A DNA stretch of 64,000 nt, taken from contig NC_060955.1 of assembly GCF_910589235.1 (NCBI RefSeq), forward strand, positions 18,298,758-18,362,757. The letters are read 5' to 3'. Origin of the DNA: Vespa crabro (taxonomy: Eukaryota > Arthropoda > Insecta > Hymenoptera > Vespidae). The position numbers and the translations under genes were made by a program. How positions within the stretch are numbered: position 1 is the first letter of the stretch; every line of letters begins with the position of its first letter. Below the pieces are notes generated by a model. The model was not told the origin of the DNA. It made no database searches and saw only the letters and a program-made list of their open reading frames with translations. Below are positions 36,447-47,627 of this stretch, piece by piece.

Positions 36447-36471
36447 TGATCCGTGATCTTCTCACGGATCA
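36447..36471. other. Perfect 10-bp stem, 5-nt loop hairpin
   Basis: TGATCCGTGA and TCACGGATCA flank TCTTC. The stem is perfect over 10 bp with a possible G-T pair beyond. No T-run follows and no repeat copy is apparent, so its role is unknown. Confidence 0.85.
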
Positions 36472-37068
36472 TCGATTAGCACGAGGAGCATCGTGAAACG
36501 AAGAGACTCGTGCGTGTCAACGACCGCCACTCTTAATATCATTCAATTCGAAGTAGTGTATTACAGCGCGCGCTCGTTCGATGAAACGACTTGTCTTATG
36601 GTCCATCAGCGAATCTCTTATTACAATGCGAGAGAATACAGCGATGATAGAATTATTTTAAGTTAATTTTTTTGTAACATAACCAATGTTTCTGTTTTCT
36701 TATTTTTTTTTTTTTATATTCACTTACTTATCCAACGATAAATATCGATTCAAGATAAATCCTAGGAATTAATTAAAAATTGGTTACTATTTACATTTAC
36801 ATGAAATCGTGAGATTTGATTCGAAGGATTTGAGGAACTCTCGGGACTTCATTGGAATCGTTTTCGCATGAACGACTCATGATCAAGGCACGAGAGTGTA
36901 AACGAAATCAATAACGACGGATAGCCATCGAAAGCGTAAAGTTCCAATGGGCAGTAAAATCAAGGGAAGTCGATAACACGGAGGATCGCATGAAGATCGT
37001 GCGTGAAAACGATTGATCGGTACGCAAGCGGTTCTTAAACGAGTCATTAAACGCTATCGTGTTCTCTC
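36472..37068. other. Single-copy DNA, no gene seen
   Basis: GC-richer to about 36640, AT-rich to 36800, then GC-richer. No recognisable gene or array. Confidence 0.45.
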
Positions 37069-37115
37069 TCTTTCTCTTCCTCTCTCTCATTCTCCTTCTC
37101 ATTCTCCTTCTCATT

Positions 37116-37162
<47 letters not shown>

Positions 37163-37163
37163 A
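37069..37163. repeat. (CT)n array containing a 12-bp tandem repeat
   Basis: A CT array with an embedded CATTCTCCTTCT unit at 37088-37099 and 37100-37111, and a third partial copy to about 37124. Clean CT of about 35 bp follows. Confidence 0.95.
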
Positions 37164-38317
37164 CTCTGCATGCGGTTTAACACTGTAGCACCCCCAGCCG
37201 TTTTATGCGCACGCTCATAGAAATTTCCATCCCTCTTGCTCGCGCATTAAATGCCTCCCTTTTCGCATTTTCCTTTCTCCGGCCTTTAATACTACGCTCG
37301 GATAAAGGGCTCACGCGCGTTCCGCCTATGACTTGCGGCAATTTAGGCATTTGACCCTGAGACTTCTCAGCGAGTTCAGCCGTTTAACCTCAGCGCGGTG
37401 TCTCCGTTCATGGCCGTCCGCATCTTCTTTCGTCTCGTCGTTTTCTCTTCTTCGTGAGCCATGTCAACGAGTAATACAAAAGTTTTATCATCTTTCTTTC
37501 TTTAAGATCGATAAAGAAAAGCTTTAAATTATTCTGCATATTAGAATTAAGAAAAATATAACTGGTTTTTTTTTTTTTTTTTTTTATTATTAAATATTAC
37601 GGAGACACGTTTTATTATATATTAAAGTTAATAGCAAGTTCGATAATTTTCTTTTTCTCGAAAGTCCTTTAATTTGCGATAAACAGCATTTTAATAATCA
37701 CTTGTTTGTTTTTAATTTGAACGTTCCTTCTTTAAGTGGTACGCTGCTAATCCGAACAATTTCTTTCTCTTCTTTTCTCTTTTTCTTTTCTTTATATAAT
37801 GCTATCTTTCTTTTTTTCTTCCAGTCGTCTATTTTCAGTTTTACCTCATCTTTTTTTATCATCTCCCACTTTATCCTCCTTCTTCTAAGCTTCTTAGGTA
37901 AAAAGATCGTTCGAAGGTCTCCCGCCTTCGTAGTTGCAAGTGCTTCGTTGCAATGGGTAATCTCGGGTACTCGAGAGAGGGATAACGAAAATGTCTTTGC
38001 TCTCGAGTATAAACGCTTTCGTATTTGAGAATCAACGAGTCGTGAGCGGCAGCAGCGATACTTGGACCGCGCTTGGATGCTGCACTCGAGTACTTTGAAT
38101 GCTCGAACGATACGAATGTTAGCCTGCCGGATGGCTAGATGGTTGTTCCCTCTCGAATGCTCGAAACATCGCTATGGAAAGCGCTTCGAGTTGACTGCGA
38201 TAGACTTCCGAGAATTTTTACCATTATCTTGGTTTCAATAATTTTCTTTTCAATCAGTGATCGGCTTTAAATGAGAACTCCTAATGATTTTCTTTCTCAT
38301 AAAATCTTTTTTCTCTT

Positions 38318-38321
<4 letters not shown>
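37164..38321. other. Single-copy DNA, no identified gene
   Basis: GC-richer patches at 37180-37460 and 37900-38180; a T20 run at 37566-37585; a pyrimidine-rich stretch at 37760-37890. The plus frame at 37702-38028 (108 codons) is Phe/Ser/Leu-rich over the pyrimidine tract. Confidence 0.45.

Positions 38322-38354
<33 letters not shown>
38322..38354. repeat. Poly-A tract, 33 bp
   Basis: The longest A run on the plus strand. No AATAAA lies in the expected window before it and no flanking target duplication is obvious, so a retroposon tail cannot be shown. Confidence 0.96.
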
Positions 38355-38355
<1 letters not shown>

Positions 38356-39379
38356 GAAGATAAATAAAGAGATCTCATATATACGTCGAACTTTAATAAC
38401 TTAATAATATAACATCCATGAAAGTTTTCTTTCGTTTCATCGAAACGAACACCCACTACCGAGTTAATATTAAATTAACGTTCCGAAGTTAAAGGAAAAG
38501 TAGTCGTTCCAACGAATTGACGGATCAACAGGATTTATTTTTCCTATGAAAAATCCACAGAATAAAACAAATACCAGGGTAACGTTCTCGAAGTGAAGCA
38601 AAAACATTTTCGATAAAAACATTAGTTTCGTACGTTGCGCAAACGTGAACTTTTCTACGCGTACTATGTACAATATTTCGTACAAAAAAAAATATTTTCG
38701 TTTTATGCTTTTGTATGCGAAATTATCAAAAATAACTGTTCGTGGAAAGTATTGAAAGAAAAAGAAAAAAAAAAGAATAAATAAAATTCGATTTATTACA
38801 TAACTCATTCGTTCCGATATAACAATTGCGCTTATATTTATACATTCTGAAAACTTAGTTATTATTATCGTATATCAATCCGATAGTTCGTTAAAAAGTT
38901 ATTCTCTCTTGGAAGACTGAAATTGTGCAACGAACGAATATATATGTAAAATGCATGAACACACACGGCAATTCAAATAAGAAGAGATTAGTTAAAGTGC
39001 TCGATAGAGACACACGAGTAATTAAAAAGTTGCAACTCTCGTACTGCTGAGAGAACCCGAGAAGTATCGCGATTATTCGATTATTAAAATCTTAAGGGAA
39101 TATATCGTAGATGTTATTTATAATCAACGATAATCCTTAAACACTTGTATTCGTTGTTAGTATTGCACAGTTTGCGGCTAATAGAGCTTCCGAAGAGAGT
39201 CCCTCGTTGATTTCTTTTTTCTTTTTCTTTGATCTCTGCTCTCTACTCTCCCTTTGCAAGAGCTCTCTCTTTTCTCATTCTTTTACTTTCCTTTTCTCCC
39301 CATGTATTCTTTCTTTTTTCCTCTTTTCTCTCTCTCTTTCTCTCGCAAGATGTTTTTCCACGCCGTATAATGTAAGACT
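38355..39379. other. AT-rich DNA, no gene seen
   Basis: The minus frame at 38470-38808 (112 codons) is Phe-rich and begins over a purine run. A pyrimidine-rich stretch with a short CT array lies at 39220-39350. No recognisable gene. Confidence 0.45.
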
Positions 39380-39595
39380 TACGAGCGAATCGGGCTCCGT
39401 GAGTCCGCGCCCGCGAGAGCACCCGGTTTATGAATTCCAGATTATCATTATTACCCCGATTTTATTGTCGACATTAACGTGTAAACATGCCGAGCATGAC
39501 GGTAGGCGTGCCACGGTCGTCTCGTGTTCACGGACTCGCTTCGTTAGCCTGTTAAAACTTAAACTCACGTATCTTAAATCCAGCCCTGGACCATG
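39380..39595. promoter_or_regulatory. Candidate regulatory island with forkhead-type site
   Basis: A GC-richer, CG-rich segment containing TGTAAACA at 39480-39487, the core consensus of forkhead (Fox) proteins. Upstream is TTTATTG at about 39461-39467. No repeat. A plus frame is open here but continues from pyrimidine-rich DNA. Regulatory function is inferred from motif and composition only. Confidence 0.2.
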
Positions 39596-39680
39596 AATAT
39601 CTGAAAGGATATCAGAGGGAGGTTAACGAAAGAAAAAATAGAAAAAATATAGTCAATTGCAAGTATTTTAATATTATGCT

Positions 39681-40049
39681 TTACCTACTACCTTGACATT
39701 TTGAAAATTTATAGTCTTTACCGAACTCGATTAATATCCATTTTAATGTTGAACTGAAGATTTTTGAATATTTTTCAAAAGATATTCCTTTCTTAGCCTT
39801 TTCAAAATCATTTGATTTTATAGGTATCTTATTATCGTCGACTGTATACATATTTTGCTTACAAAATTTAGTGATAAAAAAAGAATCTTGATTAAGAAAA
39901 CAATTTGAAAGTTCTTGAAATTTCCTTTTCGATAGAAATAGAATTTCGTTTTGTCGATAATATTTCAAGTGAACTATTAATCTCGATTCCTCTTCGCGTA
40001 ACACGAAAGAAAACGCATAATATAACAACGATCGTGTTTCTAAACGAGA
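39681..40049 (-). other. Unassigned open frame, about 122 codons
   Basis: This minus-strand frame stays open from a stop at plus 40050-40052 to a stop at the left end, without an ATG near its start. Its composition is Lys/Phe/Ser/Ile-rich, as AT-rich DNA gives, but it has no low-complexity run. Just upstream on this strand TACTAAT is followed by CTCGTTTAG, resembling a branch point and acceptor, though the spacing is shorter than usual. If real it would be a terminal exon. No domain recognised. Confidence 0.15.
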
Positions 40050-40173
40050 TTAGTACGTATGAAATCGATCGACGCGGAAGCGAGATGCGATTGAACGCGA
40101 TAAACATAACAACCATTCCCGGTTTCGTGCTAGCTGGAATAAAATTTACGATTTTACGTCCTTTACGGTTTGA

Positions 40174-40569
40174 TATCAACGCGAGACGCGCTTAAAATAC
40201 AGGAATTGCTCTTCCATGACTGTTTATGCAAATGGAAGACTGTACCTACTTTCTTATTTGGTTGGTAAGCACAAGATCGGAGTTCTTACCTTGATCGTAA
40301 AAAAATTTTCATTCGTTTCTTTCCAATCTTTTTTTGTTCGACTATCTGTCGATTCATTTATGATTCAACCACGTTCAATAAAAATATTTCGATCAATGAG
40401 ATCACGGAACTTGTTGATACAGGCATATTTTCTCTCTAATAATATCTTTTTTTACATTTCCTCTTTTATATACCTTCCTATTCACGAGTGCTTTGTGTTT
40501 TTCTTTCTTCTTCATTACATTTTGAAATTAATTATCATTTTCCTTCGAAAAGTCGTATTGATTAAATAA
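40174..40569 (+). other. Unassigned open frame, 131 codons, hydrophobic
   Basis: The frame is open from 40174; the first ATG at 40216 gives 117 codons. The product would be rich in Phe, Ile and Leu. Hydrophobic stretches near residues 65-83 and 88-110 could span a membrane. No receptor or transporter signature is recognisable. A 96-codon plus-strand frame in another phase (39905-40195) ends just before it. AT-rich DNA readily yields such hydrophobic frames. Confidence 0.13.
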
Positions 40570-40980
40570 TGTTTAAAGTACGTATTGACTTAATAATATT
40601 TTTATTTAGACTTTTGTTATAATTTCTATTCCTATATTATATTATAAATGGATATAGAATTATATAGACATGCAAAGATACAAACAGACACAACTTATAG
40701 ATACATATATGTATGTATATATGTATGTATGTATGTATATATGTATATATGCATATAAATGTGCATATACGTATAGATACACGACTCAGCACAGATATAT
40801 CTGAGCAACATTCCTACGCAGTGAACTACACGGGAGAAGGGCATACTACGAAGTAGCGTTCGTACGTTCTGTCGGCAAGCAGAGTAATGGAAATAATGAG
40901 GGCGAAGTGGCCGACGTAGATACGTGCCTCAGACGTTGCTATCTACCGAGAGACGGCCTCGGGCTTCGACTTTCCTATCT
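40570..40980. repeat. AT-rich DNA with TATG/TATA low complexity
   Basis: Degenerate TATG, GTAT and TATA units run from about 40700 to 40790. GC rises after 40810. No gene. Confidence 0.6.
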
Positions 40981-41006
40981 CTCTCTTTTTCTTTTTCATT
41001 TTCTCC

Positions 41007-41016
<10 letters not shown>

Positions 41017-41042
<26 letters not shown>
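41017..41042. repeat. (CT)n microsatellite, 13 units
   Basis: A CT run with a CCCT break at its left, continuing pyrimidine-rich sequence from 40980. Frames on both strands across it are repeat artefacts. Confidence 0.95.
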
Positions 41043-41043
<1 letters not shown>

Positions 41044-42776
41044 GCGTCGAGGCACGGTGAAAATACTCGCGTACCTCGCTCCCAGATCGTTCCCAACATA
41101 GGAAACATTTCTTCAATCATTTTGCCTACAATATCTGCCAGAAAGATGGATAGATGGGTTTCTTTAAACAGAAAAAGAGAAAGAGAGAAAGGGAGAAAAA
41201 GAGAAATACTGAAGAGAAATACCAGGTAAGAGCGAGAAAGGAAAACGCTGCAAATTTACGAATGTATTTATCGTTTGTTTTCATTTGACGCATACACCGT
41301 TTTGCAATTGACTTCTACTGATACTATATAGACTGACCTTTTCCACTTTTAAGCATTGCTTGTCTCGCAGAAATCGTTTCTAAAGCATTGTCTTGTCCGA
41401 CGGCATTTATCGAGTTAAATCGGTTCGAGGCTGTGAGAAAACTCTCAAGAAACGGAAAGTCATGTGATTTTCGATCCGCACCTATAAGTATTTTTCATGA
41501 TCTTTTTAAAAGTAAATATTTTATTTCAATGAGAGTATCCATGGTATGACGAAATTTGTAAAAGAAAAATAAGGAAAAGGATTTGTATTCGAAAAGAATC
41601 AAAATCAAAAAGCGAGGAAAACTTGAAGTTACTTCTTTCGCATCTCATCTTTTTTTCTTGTTTTTTTTTTTTGTTGTGTTTTCATTGGCTCATTATATCT
41701 TGTAAAATAAATGAATTCTTTTTTTTTAAGGCCATTTTTAAACCGATGATTCGATTCGAGCTCGTTACTCTTGCCGTAGGAGAGGCCGCATTGAGATTTT
41801 TCCGCTCGAATGCGGCAAGCATTACGCTGGAAAGGCGGTACGCGAAGCGAGGGCCCGAGCGTAAAACCTTCTCCCGAGGCCCTTGAAGGGCTTCCATGAA
41901 CCACGTGCCTTTTTCGACACGGGTCGTTGCATCTTTCTACTCTTTCTCTCAAACTCGTGGGTGTTCGATCTTGCGTACTGATCTCCATTTCTCCATAAAA
42001 TCTCTTATTAATTGGTAGACGCTCGGGGATCGATTTCATCTTTGAATATAACAGGTTATAAACTAAAAACTGTTTTTATCTTTCTTTCGACGTGTTTAGA
42101 AACATTTTTTATACAGGTCTTCCTTTTATTTCCGATGTTCGATAACATTATTGATTAGAATTTATAATAAATTTTCTTGATGATTTTATATCATTGATAC
42201 TGTTACAACGAATTCAGATATTAATATTTTGAAATACAATCGAATAATAAATGATAGTTATTTAAACATTCGTATGAAATAAAAGGAAAATGAATAAAAT
42301 CTCTGGAACTAATGTTTTTCGCATTCTTTTAATCGATTCATTAATCGAATTAATCTCACCCAGAAGGAAATTATTCTTTGGACTGGTTTTATACAATTTC
42401 AATTCAATTTTTCTTACTGGCGCCATAGCCATAAAAAAAAAAAAAAGAAAATAACTATTAACGTTTCAGTCACCTGAAAGAATAACGTTGACTTTCGTCC
42501 TGCTTTTACTTTAATAATCGCCTTTCCTTGATTGACGGGATTCCGTCCATCTTATTTCCGTCATTGAAGTCAGAATATTATCGTCGACGAGGATGTAGAG
42601 GCGGAGTTACAGGAAGTCGAGAGGGAGAGCGAGGAGACACTAGCGAGAAATCAATTTCTCGTCATTTCTTGGTACTAGTACCGTTTATCCTCCTTTACGG
42701 ACGTTCGTGAACTAGTCTAATTTATAAAATCACCAACACTATCGTATCCGGATCTTCAATATGCAATTGAAGCTCT
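41043..42776. other. Single-copy DNA, no identified gene
   Basis: Mostly AT-rich with a GC-richer island at about 41740-41960. Frames on both strands overlap there (41623-41886 plus, 41629-42039 minus), which argues that neither is clearly coding. Confidence 0.4.
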
Positions 42777-42800
42777 CATGCTATTATTTTTAATAGCATG
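42777..42800. other. Perfect 10-bp stem, TTTT-loop hairpin
   Basis: CATGCTATTA and TAATAGCATG flank TTTT, a perfect 10-bp inverted repeat. It lies in AT-rich single-copy DNA and no second copy was noticed. Confidence 0.9.
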
Positions 42801-44145
42801 TTCGAGTAACGATAAACGATAAAGTTCTTTGGTATCTTTTTTTTTTCATCTTTTCTATCGAAAATCGCATTGCTTTGTCTTAAATTAATTCGCTCTTTGA
42901 ATAAAATTATATTATGATCGCAAATATTACGATGTCATTGATTATTTCTTCGTAATAAAAAATATTTTCCATGTGATAACATTCAAATCGCGTAATTTTT
43001 GATTATCGCGTCATTTTTTATTAGAACACTTCTCGACTGTACGAAATTGAATTATACAATTTGAACGAATTTCGTTTAGAAAAATATGATAATGCTCAAA
43101 AGTCAATGTTGAATAATGCATAGACGAAAGGTCTCGCGAAGTGATAATTTAATAGAGCACTTTGTTGCAAGAATTGGAAGAGAAAGAAGCAATTTCGATA
43201 TCAATTTCGATTTCTATCTTATGCGTGCTACGTATCGGAATATTTATTGGAAATCACATTGAATTTTGACGGTATACCAATTCTTTCCTTTTTAAATTGA
43301 TCTGCTCCGATATTCTTTGTAGTTATTATTATTTTATAAATTAAATTTGTAAATATTATATCAACATAATCGATGGAATATAAAGCGTTGGATTTACACG
43401 ATCGTCAGATTTTTGTCCGTCATGATTAAACTCCGATGGAGTAAAAAAAAGAAACAGTCGAGAGGATAAGAGAGAAGAGAAGAGAAGAGAAGAGATGAAG
43501 GGTAAGAATTTGTCTTCTGTTTGTGTAGAATTTTGTCGGAAGAAAGGAAAGCAGTCCAGTCCTCTTCTTCTCCCTTTCCTCCTCTTTTTCTCTCCCTCGT
43601 TGAGTATCTCGAAGCTATTTCCTTAGTTCCTTTCGGGCATCGAGATGACGTTGGTCTTGTCTTCTGCCTTGAGGCGTAACCATCAATAATGTTCTTTCTG
43701 TTCTCGCGAAAGGAAAAGGTATGAGTAAAGGGACACGTTTGTATCGCCGGAAGAAAGAGTACCACTATAGCTAAGTCATCAAAAACTTTGGTTCACGCCT
43801 CTTCGAGCAGTTTTCGGGATAGAAATAAAGGGTAGGTTTTTGATCGTCGGCATTATCTTCCTAAATTGGCTGGGCACACCAATACATTTTAGGAAGATGT
43901 TTAACGTAAGTGTAAAAGGAAAGGGTGTCGGAGTTAAATATTATACGAGGAAGTGACGGAGAACTGTCGTTGTCGCTTCAACGTTTTGTCAGACGAAAGA
44001 AAAGGAACTCAAGTGTATCACCAACATGATATAGGGGTTGCTTTTTCAAGTACCGCTTGGGGAACGTTCTCCTTTGATGCAAGCAGAATCTTTTCGATAG
44101 TTTTTTTCCTATATACCTATGTATGGGTTAAATAAATATCACTAA
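42801..44145. other. AT-rich DNA, no gene seen
   Basis: A purine run of AGAAG units at 43470-43495 and a GC-richer patch to about 43700. The minus frame at 43394-43765 (123 codons) starts at an ordinary-looking segment and ends in Leu/Ser/Phe repeat; no domain recognised. Confidence 0.45.
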
Positions 44146-44180
44146 TAGAATGCTATATCGTTGATAGAATGCTATATCGC
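44146..44180. repeat. 19-bp direct tandem duplication
   Basis: TAGAATGCTATATCG occurs at 44146-44160 and again at 44165-44179, a period of 19 bp. Two copies only. Confidence 0.9.
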
Positions 44181-45780
44181 TATTGTAATTCATTATCTTG
44201 TTAGTTAATCATTATAATGGATACAACTTGAATATAAATTTATATTGAAATTGTTAAAACAGAGAAGGGAAAGCTGAACCAAACATTTATTAGCTATTGT
44301 TATTATTCGATGTATGAGTAATCGATATTGTAAACACTGAACTATAAGGCAGCCGAAGCTGTTCAAATAGAATATAAACAAAGATTGGTGTATATAGCCA
44401 TCCAATACATTTTCAATGTGTACATATCAATGTAAATAATTGTATCAGTCGTATTGTATACTTCAAAAAATACAGATGGTTATTTAGAAAATTAAAGATA
44501 CGTTTTTTGGTATTTATACATATTTATTGAATTATAATACATAGTTCTTTCGTCTATTCCTTTAATCAATAATAATTATCCTCTTTTTATGAATTGCACT
44601 TTATAAATTGCATCAATGAAAGTATGTGCGAAGTATAGAGTCGTGTTGATTACTTTTAAAATAATCTATGCAGAAAATGTCGTTCTAAAAAGAAGAGTAT
44701 GATTTGCATCGACCAAAGAGAGTTGTTACATTGATCGTCCTTTCATAGAATATAACGAAGAATATATGTAATCATAAGTCTGAGCTCGTCGATAATATTT
44801 TCAACGGTTAAAATTACGTTCATCAAATCTGTACGGTCTCTATCATGTTTCTATTTTCTATAGAATAGGATGTTTGTTAGTATATCTTTGAATAATTTTA
44901 TGCACGCAAGATCGAGCCCGATCAATGTAACCTTTTCGATGTTTTACCCCAAGATCTTTCGGAAGCGAGTCATTAATCTGTCATTGATTTATCGACAGGA
45001 TAAACGCAAGTAATAAGTACGTGTTCAAAAAAGAAATTGGTATGCAAGCATACCTATTAAATTGCACCTGCTAACACGGACCGATCGAGTATGGAAAAAG
45101 CCATTTTGGCATCTTTCCATTAAAAGTATTTTACCGAAAGCATTTATGATAATTTGTGTGTTTCTTTTTTTTTTTTTTTTTTTTATAATACAAGATAATA
45201 ACAGAACCACGTCATATTTATTGTTTCTGATGACGATCGTTCGAACAACATTTTACAAGAACATAATATTTTCTTTTTTTCTGTTTAGGTGAGCAAAAGA
45301 TTGAAAAGAAGAAGGACATAAAATATATGAATCATCGTGCGTATATAAAAACTTTATTTATAATTTCAACTCGATTGTTAAGTATGCAAACTTTTACATT
45401 TATATAGAAGGCAAAAGATAATGTCACGGAATAACGTCAAGTTAGTATCTTTACTAAATTCTTTTCCATCCCTTTTTCTCTTGGTTTCTTCTGATAATCG
45501 AGCAGCCAACTTCTCGTTAATGGTTAAACGGATCCCACCTTAACGAATGGAATGTACATTTAGAACATCGACGTCAGCGGGTTTACTCTCTACGATCGGT
45601 AAAATTGTACGCTAACACTTTTATAGATATCTACCTACATAAGTTTGTGTGTATGTATGTGTGTATGTGTGTGTGTCTCTATGTCTGCTTGTCTGTGTGT
45701 ATCTGTGTAAGAACTCTCGTGTCTCAAGTTCTCTGTGAGAAAGAACAGGAGAGAATCCAATGTTCTGAATCCTATTCTTA
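44181..45780. other. AT-rich DNA with a T20 run and GT-rich patch
   Basis: A T20 run at 45165-45184 and degenerate GTAT/GTGT low complexity at about 45645-45710. No credible gene. Confidence 0.45.
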
Positions 45781-45818
45781 CCACGTAGCCTGTAATTTAG
45801 AATCCGTTTCCCGGAGGA

Positions 45819-45866
45819 TATAAAAGCGGCGGCCGGTCACTCGTGCGGAAGGGAGAACGGAATTCA
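45819..45866 (+). promoter_or_regulatory. Candidate core promoter: TATAAAAG and TCAGT
   Basis: TATAAAAG at 45819-45826 is followed by a strongly GC-rich stretch (GCGGCGGCCGG), and TCAGT, the arthropod initiator, occurs at 45864-45868. The TATA-to-initiator distance is about 47 bp, longer than the usual 30, so either the start lies near 45849 without an initiator or one motif is accidental. This is still the most promoter-like sequence in the window. A small ATG frame starts at 45942. Confidence 0.3.
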
Positions 45867-45941
45867 GTGAAAATCGTTGAATCTCTCGCATCTTCGTACT
45901 TGCGGACCTTAACTCTAACTTCGTCTTTGAAATCCTTCAAG

Positions 45942-46001
45942 ATGATCGACACTATCTTCGTCATTATATTTTCGATTATACAAAGAATATTTGGACGTTA
46001 A
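45942..46001 (+). CDS. Possible 19-residue small ORF below candidate promoter
   Basis: An ATG preceded by TTCAAG, a fair insect start context, begins a 19-codon frame with a hydrophobic segment (IFVIIFSII, residues 5-13) and an ending of FGR before the stop. It lies about 75 bp after the TCAGT motif. It may be the first coding exon of a larger gene (GT at about 45993 is a weak donor), a true small peptide, or chance. A C-terminal Gly-Arg would be an amidation signal in a secreted peptide, but there is no cleavable precursor layout. Confidence 0.12.
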   Translation: MIDTIFVIIFSIIQRIFGR

Positions 46002-46349
46002 CTAATATAATTTCCCGTTATTGTTTTTAATAAAATCTTCTTTTTATTCGCGCGTTGTACTTTTATAATAAATGAACTTTCAGAAAGATTATCTACTGTA
46101 ATCGTATTAACGGAAGATATAACAACAATGAAGTTTTTAAAAGAATCTCACAATAGAGAGTCGTCTCGAGAGTTTTTATTTTAAGATACTTCAAAAGATC
46201 TCAACTATTGAGGGAGAGATAGTTACGTCTGGGTTAAGATATTATAAAAGATTACACTAGTTGATGAACTTAACTGAACTTTGGTATACTTTCTTGTTGA
46301 TAATTTCCACGAGAAAGAATTCTTCGCAAGAGAAAAAGATAAAGAAAGA

Positions 46350-46350
<1 letters not shown>
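46002..46350. other. AT-rich DNA, no gene seen
   Basis: AT-rich DNA between the small frame and the next GA array. No exon continuing the candidate gene could be recognised. Confidence 0.4.
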
Positions 46351-46380
<30 letters not shown>

Positions 46381-46404
46381 TAGATAGAGAGGGATAGAGA
46401 GAGT
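46351..46404. repeat. (GA)n array with TAGA units
   Basis: A GA run of about 28 bp, then TAGATAGAGAGGGATAGAGA. The minus-strand Ser/Leu frame across it is an artefact. Confidence 0.96.
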
Positions 46405-46702
46405 TTTCCAAAACTAGGACAATGCGAAAAACTTCAAAGCAATTACAACGCGTGTATGAGCGATCGAAAAAGAAAGAATGAAAGACAGAGAGATAGAGGA
46501 GGATCAAAAAGAGAATACGTAGACGCATATCTGTACATGGGAAAAGCGTGTGTATCCACTATGTGAAGCTGTTACGTTTCTGACGTTAGGTATGATTAAA
46601 GCCTCGTGAGTCATGCCGGCAGGATGATGTAGCTTGATGGTAGAAGGAAGAAAAAAGAAGGGATGGCAAAGAGAACTCGAATACTAACGGAGTTCGAAGG
46701 TC

Positions 46703-46704
<2 letters not shown>

Positions 46705-46771
<67 letters not shown>
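46705..46771. repeat. (GA)n array, about 32 units
   Basis: About 66 bp of GA with a single AAAG break, one of the cleaner long arrays. Confidence 0.97.
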
Positions 46772-46775
<4 letters not shown>

Positions 46776-47088
46776 TAAAGATATTGGGATGCAACGAGAT
46801 GAAGATACGTACTATAGTACCAAAAGGAAAAGAGAAAGAGAATTTTACCGGCAGCCAACCTAACTGGGAAAACTCGAGGTCACGAGGGAAATATGCCTTT
46901 CGATCCCGTGAATCGATGAGAGCCGTATCATGATATAGCCAAGGGGGATCGATTTTTCGTTTCCGGAAGAAATCTTGAAACTGCTTATAAGGAGAGGATC
47001 ATCTCATCCACACACGCTTTCTGATTGGATGATTTTTCGTGGGGAACCCTTTTCGGTTGTTTAAAGAATGGGAGGCAGGGAAAATAAG
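46772..47088. other. Single-copy DNA, no gene seen
   Basis: A moderately GC-richer stretch between two GA arrays. No recognisable frame or motif cluster. Confidence 0.4.
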
Positions 47089-47125
47089 AAAGAGAGAGAG
47101 AGAGAGAGACAAAGATAGAGAGAAG
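47089..47125. repeat. Short interrupted (GA)n array
   Basis: A GA run with ACAAAGAT interruptions. Confidence 0.93.
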
Positions 47126-47462
47126 CAAATAGATAAGCGAATACAAGCCGAAGAGAAATAGCGATGAATTAGATTAGATCTGTGATCGAACAAAAGATAT
47201 CTCGTTGATTTTATCTAGACGTGTCTACGACGATAACGACGACGATCTTTACCAAATTTCAAGCAAAGTGGCCGTAACGAACGCATTGTTACGAGTGGCT
47301 ATTTGTTGAGACACATTACCAGAAAATGTTATAGTTGTGTATACCTTTTGGAGGCTCTTCAACTTCTCGCTTGAGTAACATCGCTATTCTTGTGGACGAT
47401 GAATATCGAGACCATCCAATTTAACAGAATGAAATCATTTCGGGATAACGTTGGATGTAAGG

Positions 47463-47490
<28 letters not shown>
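47463..47490. repeat. (TA)14 microsatellite
   Basis: A clean TA run of 28 bp, followed by AAATTTTT. Confidence 0.96.
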
Positions 47491-47493
<3 letters not shown>

Positions 47494-47627
47494 TTTCATC
47501 AGGAGAAATCAGACATTGAAGAATAAGTCAAATATATGTTCATTTATTTGATATAGTTTACGTTCATACAAAACACGTTCGAAGGAAAATTTATTTAATA
47601 TGAAATATATAGTATAAATTCTGATTA

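Noticed and set aside
38322..38354. A33 run as the tail of a retroposed gene
   Set aside because: No coding remnant, polyadenylation signal at the proper distance or target-site duplication was seen next to it.
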